Source: Methylopumilus sp036567085 (lineage in GTDB: Bacteria; Pseudomonadota; Gammaproteobacteria; Burkholderiales; Methylophilaceae). From it: 31,304 nt of DNA. Made by a program: the position numbers and the translations under genes. The notes beneath the pieces are model-generated. The model did not search any database, was not told the origin of the DNA, and was given only the letters and a program-made list of their open reading frames with translations. Below are positions 14,909 to 23,216 of the stretch, in pieces; position 1 is the stretch's first letter; the number at the start of each line of letters is the position of its first letter. Location of the stretch: positions 1 through 31,304 of the forward strand of contig DATCVG010000055.1 in assembly GCA_036567085.1 (NCBI GenBank), given 5' to 3'.

Positions 14909-15781
14909 ATGCATATGAAAGTATTAAAAAAAGCAGTATTCCCAGTAGCTGGGCTTGGTACACGTTTTTTGCCGGCCACTAAAGCGAATCCAAAAGAGAT
15001 GCTTCCGATTGTAGATAAACCTCTAATTCAGTATGCGGTAGAAGAGGCTATGCAGTCTGGTATTACTGAGCTAATTTTTGTGACAGGCCGCAATAAAAGA
15101 TCGATTGAGGATCATTTTGATAAAAATGTAGAGCTTGAAACTAGTCTTATAGCTTCCAATAAAAATCTTCTGCTCGAGTCTATTCGTTCTATTATTCCCT
15201 CCCATGTAAAGTGTATTTATATAAGACAATCTGAACCTTTAGGTTTGGGTCATGCCGTTCTTCAAGCAAAAACAATTATCAATGATGAGCCATTTGCAGT
15301 TTTATTGGCCGATGATTTAACGGATGCCAATACGCCAGTCTTAAAACAATTAATCATTCAACATGAAAAAGAACAAGCCTCCGTGATAGCCATTGAAGAC
15401 ATTCCAAAAGAAAAAACCTTGCAATATGGTATTGTTGATGTGAGTGGTTCCAAAAACAATCTCTATAAAATTAATTCTATTGTGGAAAAGCCTCAACCAA
15501 AAGATGCGCCATCAACATTGGGTGTAATCGGACGCTACGTGTTTAATCCAGAAATTTTTGATTGCTTAGAAAAAATTAAACCGGGTAAGGGCGGTGAGAT
15601 TCAACTCACTGACGCTATTCAAATGTTACTTGGTCACCAATCAATTTTCGCATATCAATTTGAAGGTAAGCGATATGATTGTGGCGATAAATTAGGCTTC
15701 ATGAAAGCCAATATTGAATTTTCAAAAAAACACCCAGAAATCGGAAAAGAATTTATTGAATTTCTAAAATCAATATCATGA
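14909..15781 (+). CDS. galU: UTP--glucose-1-phosphate uridylyltransferase GalU
   Basis: Makes UDP-glucose from UTP and glucose 1-phosphate for lipopolysaccharide, exopolysaccharide or UDP-sugar pools. The 290-aa product begins with the nucleotide-binding AVFPVAGLGTRFLPATKAN and KEMLPIVDKPLIQYAVEEA, and contains LGLGHAVLQAK, VLLADDL, IVEKPQP, GGEIQLTDAI and YDCGDKLGF, the standard GalU set. The start is uncertain: ATG at 14909 or ATG at 14915, with a TTG at 14906 less likely. AAAG at 14898-14901 favours 14909. Ahead of it is an AT-rich 76-bp gap with a four-codon minigene (14895-14909) whose TGA overlaps the 14909 ATG. The phosphoribosyltransferase gene follows after 16 bp. Confidence 0.95.
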   Translation: MHMKVLKKAVFPVAGLGTRFLPATKANPKEMLPIVDKPLIQYAVEEAMQSGITELIFVTGRNKRSIEDHFDKNVELETSLIASNKNLLLESIRSIIPSHVKCIYIRQSEPLGLGHAVLQAKTIINDEPFAVLLADDLTDANTPVLKQLIIQHEKEQASVIAIEDIPKEKTLQYGIVDVSGSKNNLYKINSIVEKPQPKDAPSTLGVIGRYVFNPEIFDCLEKIKPGKGGEIQLTDAIQMLLGHQSIFAYQFEGKRYDCGDKLGFMKANIEFSKKHPEIGKEFIEFLKSIS

Positions 15782-15797
15782 TTCTCTTTATTAATTA

Positions 15798-16331
15798 ATG
15801 GATACCATTCAAACATTGATTAGTAAATCTTCTGTGCTTTATTCAGAAATTGAAATTAAAAATGCAATTCAAGATATTGCAAGTCAAGCCAATCAAACCA
15901 TTGATGCAAGTGAGATTTACGTATTATGTGTCATGAATGGCGCACTAATTTTTGCAGGACAGCTTTTGCCTCAGTTAGAAAAGAATATTCAATACAATTA
16001 CATTCATGCTACACGATACGATAATTCGATCACAGGCGGTTCGATTCACTGGCTTGTTAGGCCCCCAAAAGACATTGAGGGTAAAACTGTTTTGATACTT
16101 GACGACATCTTAGATGAGGGAATTACGCTCAATGAAATTGTATCGACTTGTCGCACAATGAATGCAAAAGAAATTTATACCGCAGTTCTTTTTGATAAAG
16201 AGATCACAAAAGAAAAATCTTATTTACCTAATTTTATTGGTCTGAGAGTACCAGATCAATTCGTCTTTGGATATGGATTGGATTGTAAGGGCCTAGGTCG
16301 AAATCTTCCGCATTTATATGCTTTAAAGTAA
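15798..16331 (+). CDS. hpt: Hypoxanthine/guanine phosphoribosyltransferase
   Basis: Purine salvage enzyme of the type I phosphoribosyltransferase fold, 177 aa. The PRPP loop TVLILDDILDEGITL (97-111) is preceded by the hood/active-site region YVLCVMNGALIFAGQLLPQL and followed by VPDQFVFGYGLDCKGLGRNLP, which matches the Hpt/HGPRT purine-contact segment. The bifunctional pyrimidine regulator PyrR has a different C terminus. The substrate (hypoxanthine versus guanine) cannot be separated by eye. There is no Shine-Dalgarno before the ATG. It lies between galU and rnr in the same direction and may be cotranscribed with galU. Confidence 0.87.
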   Translation: MDTIQTLISKSSVLYSEIEIKNAIQDIASQANQTIDASEIYVLCVMNGALIFAGQLLPQLEKNIQYNYIHATRYDNSITGGSIHWLVRPPKDIEGKTVLILDDILDEGITLNEIVSTCRTMNAKEIYTAVLFDKEITKEKSYLPNFIGLRVPDQFVFGYGLDCKGLGRNLPHLYALK

Positions 16332-16356
16332 AAGCATCTTATGTTTCCTTAATTTA

Positions 16357-16371
16357 ATGTCACAATGACAT
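16357..16371. repeat. Perfect inverted repeat just upstream of rnr
   Basis: ATGTCA-caa-TGACAT forms a six-base inverted repeat that ends four bases before the rnr ATG at 16376. It occupies the place of a Shine-Dalgarno, which rnr lacks. As DNA it could be an operator; as RNA a small hairpin that affects initiation. The function is unknown, and repeats of this length do occur by chance. Confidence 0.4.
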
Positions 16372-16375
16372 ACAT

Positions 16376-18694
16376 ATGAGCAAAAAAAATAAATCCATTC
16401 GACAACAAGACCCTCAAAAAGAACGCGAGGCCATCTTTTATGAAAAACCATTGCCTAGTCGCGAGTTGATTTTAAAGGTGATGGCTGATCAAGGAGTGCC
16501 TCTTTCTATTTCAAAACTTAACGAATTGCTTGAAATTGCTGATGATGAATCCGAAGCGTTCAGCAAACGTATTCGAGCTATGGAAAGGCAAGGTCAGATT
16601 TTGCGAAATCGTAAGGATGATTTTTGTATTTCTGAAAAATTAAACCTTATCCCAGGTCGAATTCACGGGCATCCAGATGGATTTGGATTTCTTATCCCAG
16701 ATCAAGGAGGTGATGATATTTTCTTGTCTTCAAGAGAAATGATGCAAGTACTTCATAATGATCGCGTCATGGTGCAAACCATCGGCCAAGATAGAAAGGG
16801 CCGACCCGAAGGTAAAGTGATTGAAATTTTAGAGAGAAAAAATGAGACTTTGGTGGGAAGAGTGGTTCAAGGTCAAGGCGTCACTATTGTAGCTGCAGAA
16901 GATAAAAGAATTAATCAAGACTTTCTTATTCCATATCATCTTGATATGGGGGCTAAACCAGGTCAAATCGTCGTCATTGAAATTACCGCTCAACCTTCAT
17001 TTAAATCGCGACCGATGGGTAAAGTCATTCAGATTCTTGGTAATTATGCTGATAGCGGCATGGAAATCGAGATTGCTTTACGAAAACACCAACTTCCTTA
17101 TAATTTCTCTGAAGAAACAATTCGTATTGCCGAATCTTTCTCAAAAAAAGTTTCAGAAAAAGATTTCAAAGGAAGAATTGATTTACGCGACTTACCTCTC
17201 ATCACTATTGATGGCGAAACCGCTAGAGATTTTGATGATGCAGTTTATGCTGAAAGAGTGGGTAAAAATTGGCGATTAGTGGTGGCTATTGCTGATGTAA
17301 GTTATTACGTGCAGCCTGATAACATTTTAGATAAAGAAGCATTTGAAAGAGGCAATTCAGTTTATTTTCCTAGAAGAGTCATTCCGATGTTGCCAGAGGC
17401 TCTTTCAAATGGCCTTTGCTCTCTTAATCCGCATGTAGATCGTTTGTGTATGATTTGTGATATGTTGATCGATCAACATGGGAAAGTGACATCTTATAAA
17501 TTTTATCCATCTGTCATGGAATCAAAAGCACGAATGACTTATACAGATGTGAGTGCTTTATTAAAAGAGACATCACCAGAATTAACAGAAAAGTATAAAG
17601 CTATTATTCCCCATATAAAAAACCTTGAATCGGTATATAAAATACTCACCAAACAAAGGCATGCGCGTGGTGCCATTGAATTTGATTCATCTGAAACCAT
17701 TATGATTTTTAATGATGAAGGAAAAATTGATCGCATTGAGCCTGTCATTAGAAACGAGGCGCATCGACTTATCGAAGAATGTATGTTGGCTGCTAATGTA
17801 TGCGCAGCTAATTATTTAATTGAACATGAGCATCCAGCGCTTTATAGAATTCATGAAGGACCTACTGAAGAGCGTTTAGAAAACTTACAAATATTTTTAG
17901 CAGAATTCGGCTTTATGTTAGATGGGGGAGATAAACCAAGCATCAAAGATTACGCAACTTTAATTGAAAAAATTAAAGGGCGCCCGGATGAGCATTTATT
18001 ACAAACAGTTCTTCTAAGGTCCATGCAGCAAGCTGTTTATAGTCCTGACAATATTGGCCATTTTGGATTAGCTTATGAAGCTTATGCACATTTCACTTCC
18101 CCAATACGTCGATATCCCGATCTTTTAATTCATCGTGCTATTAAAGCTACGATAGAAAAAAAGAAAATGCCTGCATCAAACTGGCATATTTTAGGGCAGC
18201 ATTGCTCTATGACAGAGAGAAGAGCGGATGATGCTACGCGTGATGTTTCTTCATGGCTTAAATGTTATTACATGCAAGATAAAATTGGCGAGATATATGA
18301 AGGCACTGTTGCAGGCGTGACAAGTTTTGGTTTATTTGTAGCAATTGATGGCATTTATATTGAGGGTTTATTACATGTCACAGAATTGGGTAATGATTAC
18401 TTTACTTATGACAAAGCAAGACATGCCATGATTGGTGAAAGATCTCATGCAATTTATCGCTTAGGCGATCGATTAAAAGTAAAATTGGTTCGTGTAGACT
18501 TGGAGCTCAGTAAAATTGACTTTAGCCTTGAGAGTCACCAAGAGGTTAAAAAATCAACATTAAAAGATAGAAAACCAAAAAATTTCTTTAAAGATAAAGC
18601 GACGCACATAAAGAAATCTCAGACTGCAAAACACAGAGGAGCTTCAAAGCCAAGCAGATCTCCTAAAAGCAAAAAGAGAATAAGAGCGAAGTAA
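16376..18694 (+). CDS. rnr: Ribonuclease R
   Basis: Processive 3'-5' exoribonuclease of the RNase II family that degrades structured RNA, rRNA fragments and tmRNA targets. The 772-aa protein has an N-terminal winged helix (about 25-85), two cold-shock RNA-binding domains (LIPGRIHGHPDGFGFLIPDQ from about 90), the RNB catalytic domain (about 260-590; ITIDGETARDFDDAVYAE carries the metal-binding aspartates), an S1 domain (about 640-720; YEGTVAGVTSFGLFVAIDG) and a lysine/arginine-rich tail. The basic tail separates it from RNase II. One base separates its stop from the next ATG, so rnr and rlmB form an operon, as in E. coli. Confidence 0.97.
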   Translation: MSKKNKSIRQQDPQKEREAIFYEKPLPSRELILKVMADQGVPLSISKLNELLEIADDESEAFSKRIRAMERQGQILRNRKDDFCISEKLNLIPGRIHGHPDGFGFLIPDQGGDDIFLSSREMMQVLHNDRVMVQTIGQDRKGRPEGKVIEILERKNETLVGRVVQGQGVTIVAAEDKRINQDFLIPYHLDMGAKPGQIVVIEITAQPSFKSRPMGKVIQILGNYADSGMEIEIALRKHQLPYNFSEETIRIAESFSKKVSEKDFKGRIDLRDLPLITIDGETARDFDDAVYAERVGKNWRLVVAIADVSYYVQPDNILDKEAFERGNSVYFPRRVIPMLPEALSNGLCSLNPHVDRLCMICDMLIDQHGKVTSYKFYPSVMESKARMTYTDVSALLKETSPELTEKYKAIIPHIKNLESVYKILTKQRHARGAIEFDSSETIMIFNDEGKIDRIEPVIRNEAHRLIEECMLAANVCAANYLIEHEHPALYRIHEGPTEERLENLQIFLAEFGFMLDGGDKPSIKDYATLIEKIKGRPDEHLLQTVLLRSMQQAVYSPDNIGHFGLAYEAYAHFTSPIRRYPDLLIHRAIKATIEKKKMPASNWHILGQHCSMTERRADDATRDVSSWLKCYYMQDKIGEIYEGTVAGVTSFGLFVAIDGIYIEGLLHVTELGNDYFTYDKARHAMIGERSHAIYRLGDRLKVKLVRVDLELSKIDFSLESHQEVKKSTLKDRKPKNFFKDKATHIKKSQTAKHRGASKPSRSPKSKKRIRAK

Positions 18695-18695
18695 T

Positions 18696-19442
18696 ATGTC
18701 ACAAAGTCAGATCATTTTTGGATTTCATCCGATTGTCAGTCAATTAAGACAATCATCTAGAAGCATTCAAGAAATTTATTTGGATAGTGATCGAAATGAC
18801 CCTAGAGCTAAAGAAATTATTGAGCTAGCTAAAGAAAATAATATTCGTATCTTAATGGTGGATCGCGCAAGATTAGATGGTATTGCCTCGCAATCCAAAC
18901 ATCAGGGAGTAGTTGCAAAAATTATTCCTTTAGTGATTCCCTATAAAACAGTAGAAGATATTTTAGAAAGCGACCTAAAAGAACCAGCATTTTTTCTTAT
19001 ATTAGATGGCGTAGAAGATCCGCATAATTTGGGTGCCTGTTTACGTGTTGCAGATGGCATGGGAGTTCATGCCGTGATTGCTCCTAAAGATAGAGCGGTA
19101 GGATTAAATGCTACCGTACGTAAAGTTGCTTCAGGCGCTGCGGAATCGATACCTTTTATTGTAGTTACGAATTTAGCAAGAACGATTCGTCAGCTCAAGG
19201 AAGAGGGTGTTATTGTTGTTGGTACTGCGGAGGACGGCGAAGAGTCTCTTTACGAAGTAAATTTTAAAGGGCCCGTTGCCGTGGTATTAGGTTCTGAAGG
19301 AAGTGGTCTTAGAAGATTGACCCGAGAAGTATGTGATTTCTTAATTAAAATACCAATGTTAGGTGCTGTTGAAAGTTTAAATGTGAGCGTTGCTAGTGGT
19401 ATTGTGCTGTCAGAAATTAGACGGCAGCGCTCTAAATCTTAA
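18696..19442 (+). CDS. rlmB: 23S rRNA (guanosine-2251-2'-O)-methyltransferase RlmB
   Basis: SpoU-family (SPOUT) methyltransferase that 2'-O-methylates G2251 in the peptidyl-transferase P loop of 23S rRNA. The 248-aa product has an L30e-like N-terminal domain (about 5-75; IIFGFHPIVSQLRQ and SKHQGVVAKI) and the knotted C-terminal domain with motif 1 LDGVEDPHNLGACLRVAD, motif 2 VVLGSEGSGLRRL and motif 3 ESLNVSVASGIVLSEI. Length is normal. It follows rnr directly, and its last 11 bp overlap the 3' end of mqo on the other strand. Confidence 0.97.
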   Translation: MSQSQIIFGFHPIVSQLRQSSRSIQEIYLDSDRNDPRAKEIIELAKENNIRILMVDRARLDGIASQSKHQGVVAKIIPLVIPYKTVEDILESDLKEPAFFLILDGVEDPHNLGACLRVADGMGVHAVIAPKDRAVGLNATVRKVASGAAESIPFIVVTNLARTIRQLKEEGVIVVGTAEDGEESLYEVNFKGPVAVVLGSEGSGLRRLTREVCDFLIKIPMLGAVESLNVSVASGIVLSEIRRQRSKS

Positions 19443-20910
19443 AGCCAAGTGTTTTATAAGTGGATAGTCGAGTTTTTGTAAATAAAGATGGTTTTTTACT
19501 TAAGTCTTGATTGTAAGATGGCGCCATTTTTTCAATTTTATTCTTCCAAACTTTAGATCCTATTCTTCCCTTTAAACTTCTTTCAATTACATTTAGCATT
19601 GAATAAACTGAGGTTGAAGCTCCAGGAGATGCTCCTAACAAAGCAGCAAGAGTGCGATCATCTGACCAAACAATTTCTGTACCAAATTCTAGTTTACCGC
19701 CTATTTTTTTATAGGGCTTGATAATTTGAACTCTCTTGCCTGCAGTTTCTAATTTCCAATCTTTTTCGGTTGCTAATGGATAGAATTCTCTGAGCGTATT
19801 CATTTTGTTTTTATAAGAATTACTTGATTGTTTTATTAAATAGCTAAGAAGATTTAAGTTAGATACAAATACATGAAGCATAGGAATAATATTGCGTACA
19901 TTGATAGATTTAATTAAATCTAAATAAGAGCCTGTTTTTAAAAATTTAAATGTAAAACTTGCGAATGGACCAAACATAAGCTGTTTTCTACCATTGATAA
20001 TTCTTAAGTCTAGATGTGGTGCTGACATAGGCGGAGCTTTTGGACCGGCCAAGCCATATATTTTAGAAAAGTGTTTTTTTGTAAGGGATAGATTTTTGCA
20101 TATTAACCATTCGCCATTCACAGGAAATCCAGCATAACCTATTTGATTTTTAATATTACTTTTTTGAAGAAGATGAATCGTCGAGCCGCCAGCACCTATA
20201 AAAATAAATTTTGCATTTACTAAAAACGTATCATTGGTTTTTATGTTTAATATTTTTATCTCCCAAGTTTGATCTTTCTTTTGTGATAAAGATTTAATCT
20301 CATGATGAGTATGCACAGAAAATTTTTTACTCTTTGATAAAATTTTTAACATTTCATGACTTAATGATTCAAAGTTTACGTCGCTACCATATTCATACTT
20401 CGTCATAGCAACTTTATCTTTTGTTTCCACGCCAATAAGAGGAGCCCATTTTTTAATGGTTTCTTTATTGTGAGAAAATTCCATTTCTTTAAATGTAAGT
20501 GTTTTGCTTAGTGCTTCGTATCTTTTCTTTAAAAAAGAGATATTTTTTTCGCCTTTTACAAAACTAATGTGAGGAACTTGGGTAATAAATGATTTTGGTT
20601 TAAAAGCTTTATATTTTCTTGCTAAAAAACTCCAAAATTGAAGAGATGTCTCAAATTCTCTATTGATTTGTAATGCTCTTTCGATATTAACTTCTTTATG
20701 TTTATTTAAAGGGGTGTAGTTAAGTTCGCAGAAGCCAGCATGACCTGTCCCAGCATTATTTATGGATTGAGTGCTTTCTAGCGCACAAGAAGAAAGTTTT
20801 TCATAAATCGTAATGTTTATGTTGGGATCTAGCTCTTGAATTAATTTTGCTAATGTGACACTCATAATGCCGCCACCTATGCAAACAACATCTTTTTTTA
20901 TAGTCACCAT
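19432..20910 (-). CDS. mqo: Malate:quinone oxidoreductase
   Basis: FAD-dependent peripheral membrane enzyme that oxidises malate to oxaloacetate and passes electrons to the quinone pool. The 492-aa product has the N-terminal dinucleotide-binding fold KKDVVCIGGGIMSVTLAKLI, QSINNAGTGHAGFCELNYTP, FIGAGGSTIHLLQKS, VNGEWLICKNL and near the end LLGASPGASTSVYSMLNVIERS, all typical of Mqo. The start at 20910 has AAAGGA 16 bases upstream, a little far. It converges on rlmB with an 11-bp overlap of the coding ends, so no terminator can separate them, and it diverges from the glycosyltransferase. Confidence 0.95.
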   Translation of the reverse strand: MVTIKKDVVCIGGGIMSVTLAKLIQELDPNINITIYEKLSSCALESTQSINNAGTGHAGFCELNYTPLNKHKEVNIERALQINREFETSLQFWSFLARKYKAFKPKSFITQVPHISFVKGEKNISFLKKRYEALSKTLTFKEMEFSHNKETIKKWAPLIGVETKDKVAMTKYEYGSDVNFESLSHEMLKILSKSKKFSVHTHHEIKSLSQKKDQTWEIKILNIKTNDTFLVNAKFIFIGAGGSTIHLLQKSNIKNQIGYAGFPVNGEWLICKNLSLTKKHFSKIYGLAGPKAPPMSAPHLDLRIINGRKQLMFGPFASFTFKFLKTGSYLDLIKSINVRNIIPMLHVFVSNLNLLSYLIKQSSNSYKNKMNTLREFYPLATEKDWKLETAGKRVQIIKPYKKIGGKLEFGTEIVWSDDRTLAALLGASPGASTSVYSMLNVIERSLKGRIGSKVWKNKIEKMAPSYNQDLSKKPSLFTKTRLSTYKTLGFKI

Positions 20911-20955
20911 CTATTGATCTAAATCCTTTAAATTTATTTTTTTGATTTTATTAGT

Positions 20956-20964
20956 TGTTATAAT
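20956..20964 (+). promoter_or_regulatory. Extended -10 element upstream of the glycosyltransferase gene
   Basis: TG-T-TATAAT is a full extended -10 match in the 100-bp gap between divergent mqo and the glycosyltransferase gene. No good -35 is seen. Transcription would start near 20971, about 40 nt before the ATG. The reverse strand over the same bases reads ATTATAAC, so a divergent mqo promoter could overlap it. Confidence 0.4.
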
Positions 20965-21010
20965 CTACTGAAATAATCTACCTTTAAATTAACTATTAGT
21001 CACTAAATTA

Positions 21011-21748
21011 ATGTCTAGACTCTCTGTCATTATCATTGCAAAGAATGAATCTGAAAATATAGCGGATTGTATTAAGAGCGCTAATTTTGCCGACGAGGTT
21101 GTTGTTTTGGATTCAGGTAGTACTGACAATACCAATTCTATAGCAAAGAAATTAGGCGCTAAAGTTTTCAATAAGCCCTGGAAGGGTTATGGCCAACACA
21201 AAAATTTAGCTATTCAATTAGCTAAGTACGAATGGATATTTTCTTTAGATGCAGATGAGCGAATTACACCAAATCTTAAGCGAGAAATTTTAAAAACAAT
21301 AAATCATTCCAATTTAAATGTTTATGATGTTCCTCGTCGTTCTTTGTTTGTTTCTAGGTTTATAAAGCATTCTGGCTGGTACCCTGATAGAACAAAAAGA
21401 CTTTTTAAAAAAGGTAGCGCTAAGTTTTCAGAGCATCATGTCCATGAACATCTTATAACTAAATGCGAGATCGGACATTTAACCGAATCTCTTATTCATT
21501 ATTCATATAGAGATTTTGAAAACGTCTTGAAAAAGATCAATGTCTATTCAAGCCTAGGTGCTAGGGATCTCAAAAATAGAGGCAAGAGGGGTAGTCTTAA
21601 AAAAGCAATTTTTCATGCAATTTGGGCTTTTATTAGAACCTATTTTTTTAGGCTTGGGGTCCTGGACGGCCGTGAAGGTTTGATGCTTTCAATTTCTATC
21701 GCAGAGGGTACTTACTATCGGTATATCAAGCTTATCTACCTTAAATAA
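21011..21748 (+). CDS. Family 2 glycosyltransferase, WaaE/KdtX-like (LPS core)
   Basis: A GT-A fold glycosyltransferase of 245 aa. It opens with LSVIIIAKNESENIADCI, has VVVLDSGSTDNT at 31-42 and the metal-binding DAD at 80-82 in FSLDADERITP, and continues with RTKRLFKKG and HVHEHL, the arrangement seen in WaaE/KdtX enzymes that add beta-linked glucose to lipopolysaccharide inner-core heptose. The C terminus (about 185-245) has an amphipathic, membrane-interacting look (FHAIWAFIRTYFFRLG). The acceptor and sugar donor cannot be determined. It stands alone between a divergent mqo and a strong terminator, with no Shine-Dalgarno evident. Confidence 0.88.
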   Translation: MSRLSVIIIAKNESENIADCIKSANFADEVVVLDSGSTDNTNSIAKKLGAKVFNKPWKGYGQHKNLAIQLAKYEWIFSLDADERITPNLKREILKTINHSNLNVYDVPRRSLFVSRFIKHSGWYPDRTKRLFKKGSAKFSEHHVHEHLITKCEIGHLTESLIHYSYRDFENVLKKINVYSSLGARDLKNRGKRGSLKKAIFHAIWAFIRTYFFRLGVLDGREGLMLSISIAEGTYYRYIKLIYLK

Positions 21749-21776
21749 AAAAGCCCATAATAGTGGGCTTTTTTTT
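21747..21776. terminator. Bidirectional rho-independent terminator
   Basis: Stem AAGCCCA (21751-21757), loop TAATAG, stem TGGGCTT (21764-21770), flanked by A's on the left and T's on the right. It therefore terminates both the plus-strand glycosyltransferase transcript and the minus-strand tRNA-Asn transcript. The left A-run begins with the glycosyltransferase stop codon. Confidence 0.9.
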
Positions 21777-21780
21777 AATT

Positions 21781-21856
21781 TGGCTCCTCGACCTGGGCTC
21801 GAACCAGGGACACACGGATTAACAGTCCGTTGCTCTACCGACTGAGCTATCGAGGA
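21781..21856 (-). tRNA. tRNA-Asn (anticodon GUU)
   Basis: The minus-strand sequence folds into a full cloverleaf: acceptor TCCTCGA/TCGAGGA, D arm with AGCTCAGTCGGTAGAGC, anticodon arm ACGGACTGTTAATCCGT with GTT at the centre, T arm CCTGGTTCGAGCCCAGG, discriminator G and an encoded CCA. Total 76 nt. It lies 81 bp downstream of the aminotransferase gene on the same strand but has its own promoter candidate, and ends only a few bases from the bidirectional terminator. Confidence 0.97.
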
Positions 21857-21869
21857 ATTGAGAACGAGA

Positions 21870-21898
21870 TCATAAAGCAGTTATTGCTCCAAGGTCAA
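21870..21898 (-). promoter_or_regulatory. Candidate promoter of tRNA-Asn
   Basis: On the minus strand TTGACC (21898-21893) is followed after 17 bases by TTATGA (21875-21870). Transcription would start near 21863, about seven bases before the mature tRNA. The -35 is a five-of-six match. A second TATAAT lies farther upstream near 21915 and could be a tandem promoter. Confidence 0.5.
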
Positions 21899-21937
21899 CT
21901 TATCAAACACTAAATTATACTTGAATTGAAGCCTTAT

Positions 21938-23143
21938 TTAAACAGTGAGGGCGCGTTTGATGCGTTTCATTGCCTCTACTAAATTGTTCATAGAAGTTGC
22001 AAATGAAATTCTGAAATAACCATCCGATCCAAATGCAGAGCCTGGCACTATGGCCACACCTTCTTTTTCTAGGAGATAATCAGCCAAAGCAAGATCAGTC
22101 TTTTCTTTTAGAATTTTTTGATCATATAAACGTTCGATTGCCTTTCTTGCATCAGGAAAAGCGTAGAAGGCTCCTTGCGCTTCAATGCACGAAAGTCCTG
22201 GAATCTCATTAAAACTTTTGACGACGTAATCATGTCTTTCCCTAAAGGCTTTAATCATAGGTTGCATACATGCTTGCTCTCCCGAAAGTGCTGCTTCTGC
22301 AGCTACTTGTGATATTGATGTTGGGTTAGATGTTGATTGTGATTGGAGTATTTCCATAGCTTTTATAATGTCACTTGGACCTGCTGCAAAACCGATTCGC
22401 CAGCCTGTCATGGAATATGCCTTTGAAACACCATTCATAACGACACAACGATCTTTTAATGATGGTTCAACATTTAAAATATTATAAAAAGGTATGTCTT
22501 TTAATTTAACATGCTCGTACATATCATCTGTACCAATTAAAATATTGGGATGTTTTGTAAGTATTTTTGCAAGAGATTCTAATTCTTCTTTTGAATAAAC
22601 GGCGCCAGTTGGATTTGAAGGCGAATTCAATATGAGCAGTTTTGTTTTTGGAGTGATTGCCTTTTCAAGTTGTTTGGCTGTCATTTTGAATTTTTGCTCA
22701 ATTCCACATTCAACAATAACCGGCTTAGCATTTGAGACTAAGGCAATATCTGCATAAGATACCCAATAAGGTGCTGGAATAATAACTTCATCTCCTGCGT
22801 TTAAAACAGCAAGACAGAAATTAAAAATACATTGTTTACCACCAACACCAACAATAACTTCATTAGCGTTGTATTCAAGATTATTATCGCGTTTAAATTT
22901 TTCAATAATCGCTTTTTTTAATGATGGAATGCCAGACACGGGTGTGTATTTAGTAAATCCATTATCGATCGCTTTTTTTGCAGCATCTTTAATGTGTTGA
23001 GGTGTATCAAAATCCGGTTCACCAGCAGCAAGGCCAATAATATCTTTACCTTCAGATTTATAGCGAGCTGCTTTTGCAGTAATAGCGAGGGTAGGAGATT
23101 CTTTTATTCGGCTGACACAGTCGGATAGTTTGATGGCTGACAA
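21938..23143 (-). CDS. Class I aminotransferase (aspartate aminotransferase type)
   Basis: PLP enzyme of 401 aa, probably aspartate:2-oxoglutarate aminotransferase of the class Ib type common outside enterobacteria. Key residues are GLAAGEPDFDTPQHI, TKYTPVSGIPSLKKAI, NSPSNPTGAVYS, the PLP lysine at about 241 in GVSKAYSMTGWRIGFAAGP, and the carboxylate-binding arginine in YFRISFATS. Substrate range is inferred; some relatives also take prephenate or aromatic acids. The only sensible start is TTG at 23143, with GGA nine bases upstream; no in-frame ATG fits the family N terminus. It is followed by tRNA-Asn and preceded on the same strand by the protease gene (73-bp gap). Confidence 0.93.
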   Translation of the reverse strand: MSAIKLSDCVSRIKESPTLAITAKAARYKSEGKDIIGLAAGEPDFDTPQHIKDAAKKAIDNGFTKYTPVSGIPSLKKAIIEKFKRDNNLEYNANEVIVGVGGKQCIFNFCLAVLNAGDEVIIPAPYWVSYADIALVSNAKPVIVECGIEQKFKMTAKQLEKAITPKTKLLILNSPSNPTGAVYSKEELESLAKILTKHPNILIGTDDMYEHVKLKDIPFYNILNVEPSLKDRCVVMNGVSKAYSMTGWRIGFAAGPSDIIKAMEILQSQSTSNPTSISQVAAEAALSGEQACMQPMIKAFRERHDYVVKSFNEIPGLSCIEAQGAFYAFPDARKAIERLYDQKILKEKTDLALADYLLEKEGVAIVPGSAFGSDGYFRISFATSMNNLVEAMKRIKRALTV

Positions 23144-23216
23144 TTTAGATCCAGGGTTAATTAATGATTGCCCCTATTTTACGCAAAAAGAACTGCAGTT
23201 GAAATAGACTTTTAAT

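Noticed and set aside
15798..16331. PyrR pyrimidine regulator instead of Hpt
   Set aside because: The C-terminal segment VPDQFVFGYGLD matches Hpt/HGPRT, and no pyr genes or attenuator lie nearby.
21781..21856. Integration (att) site at the tRNA-Asn 3' end
   Set aside because: No integrase and no second copy of the tRNA end is visible in the window.
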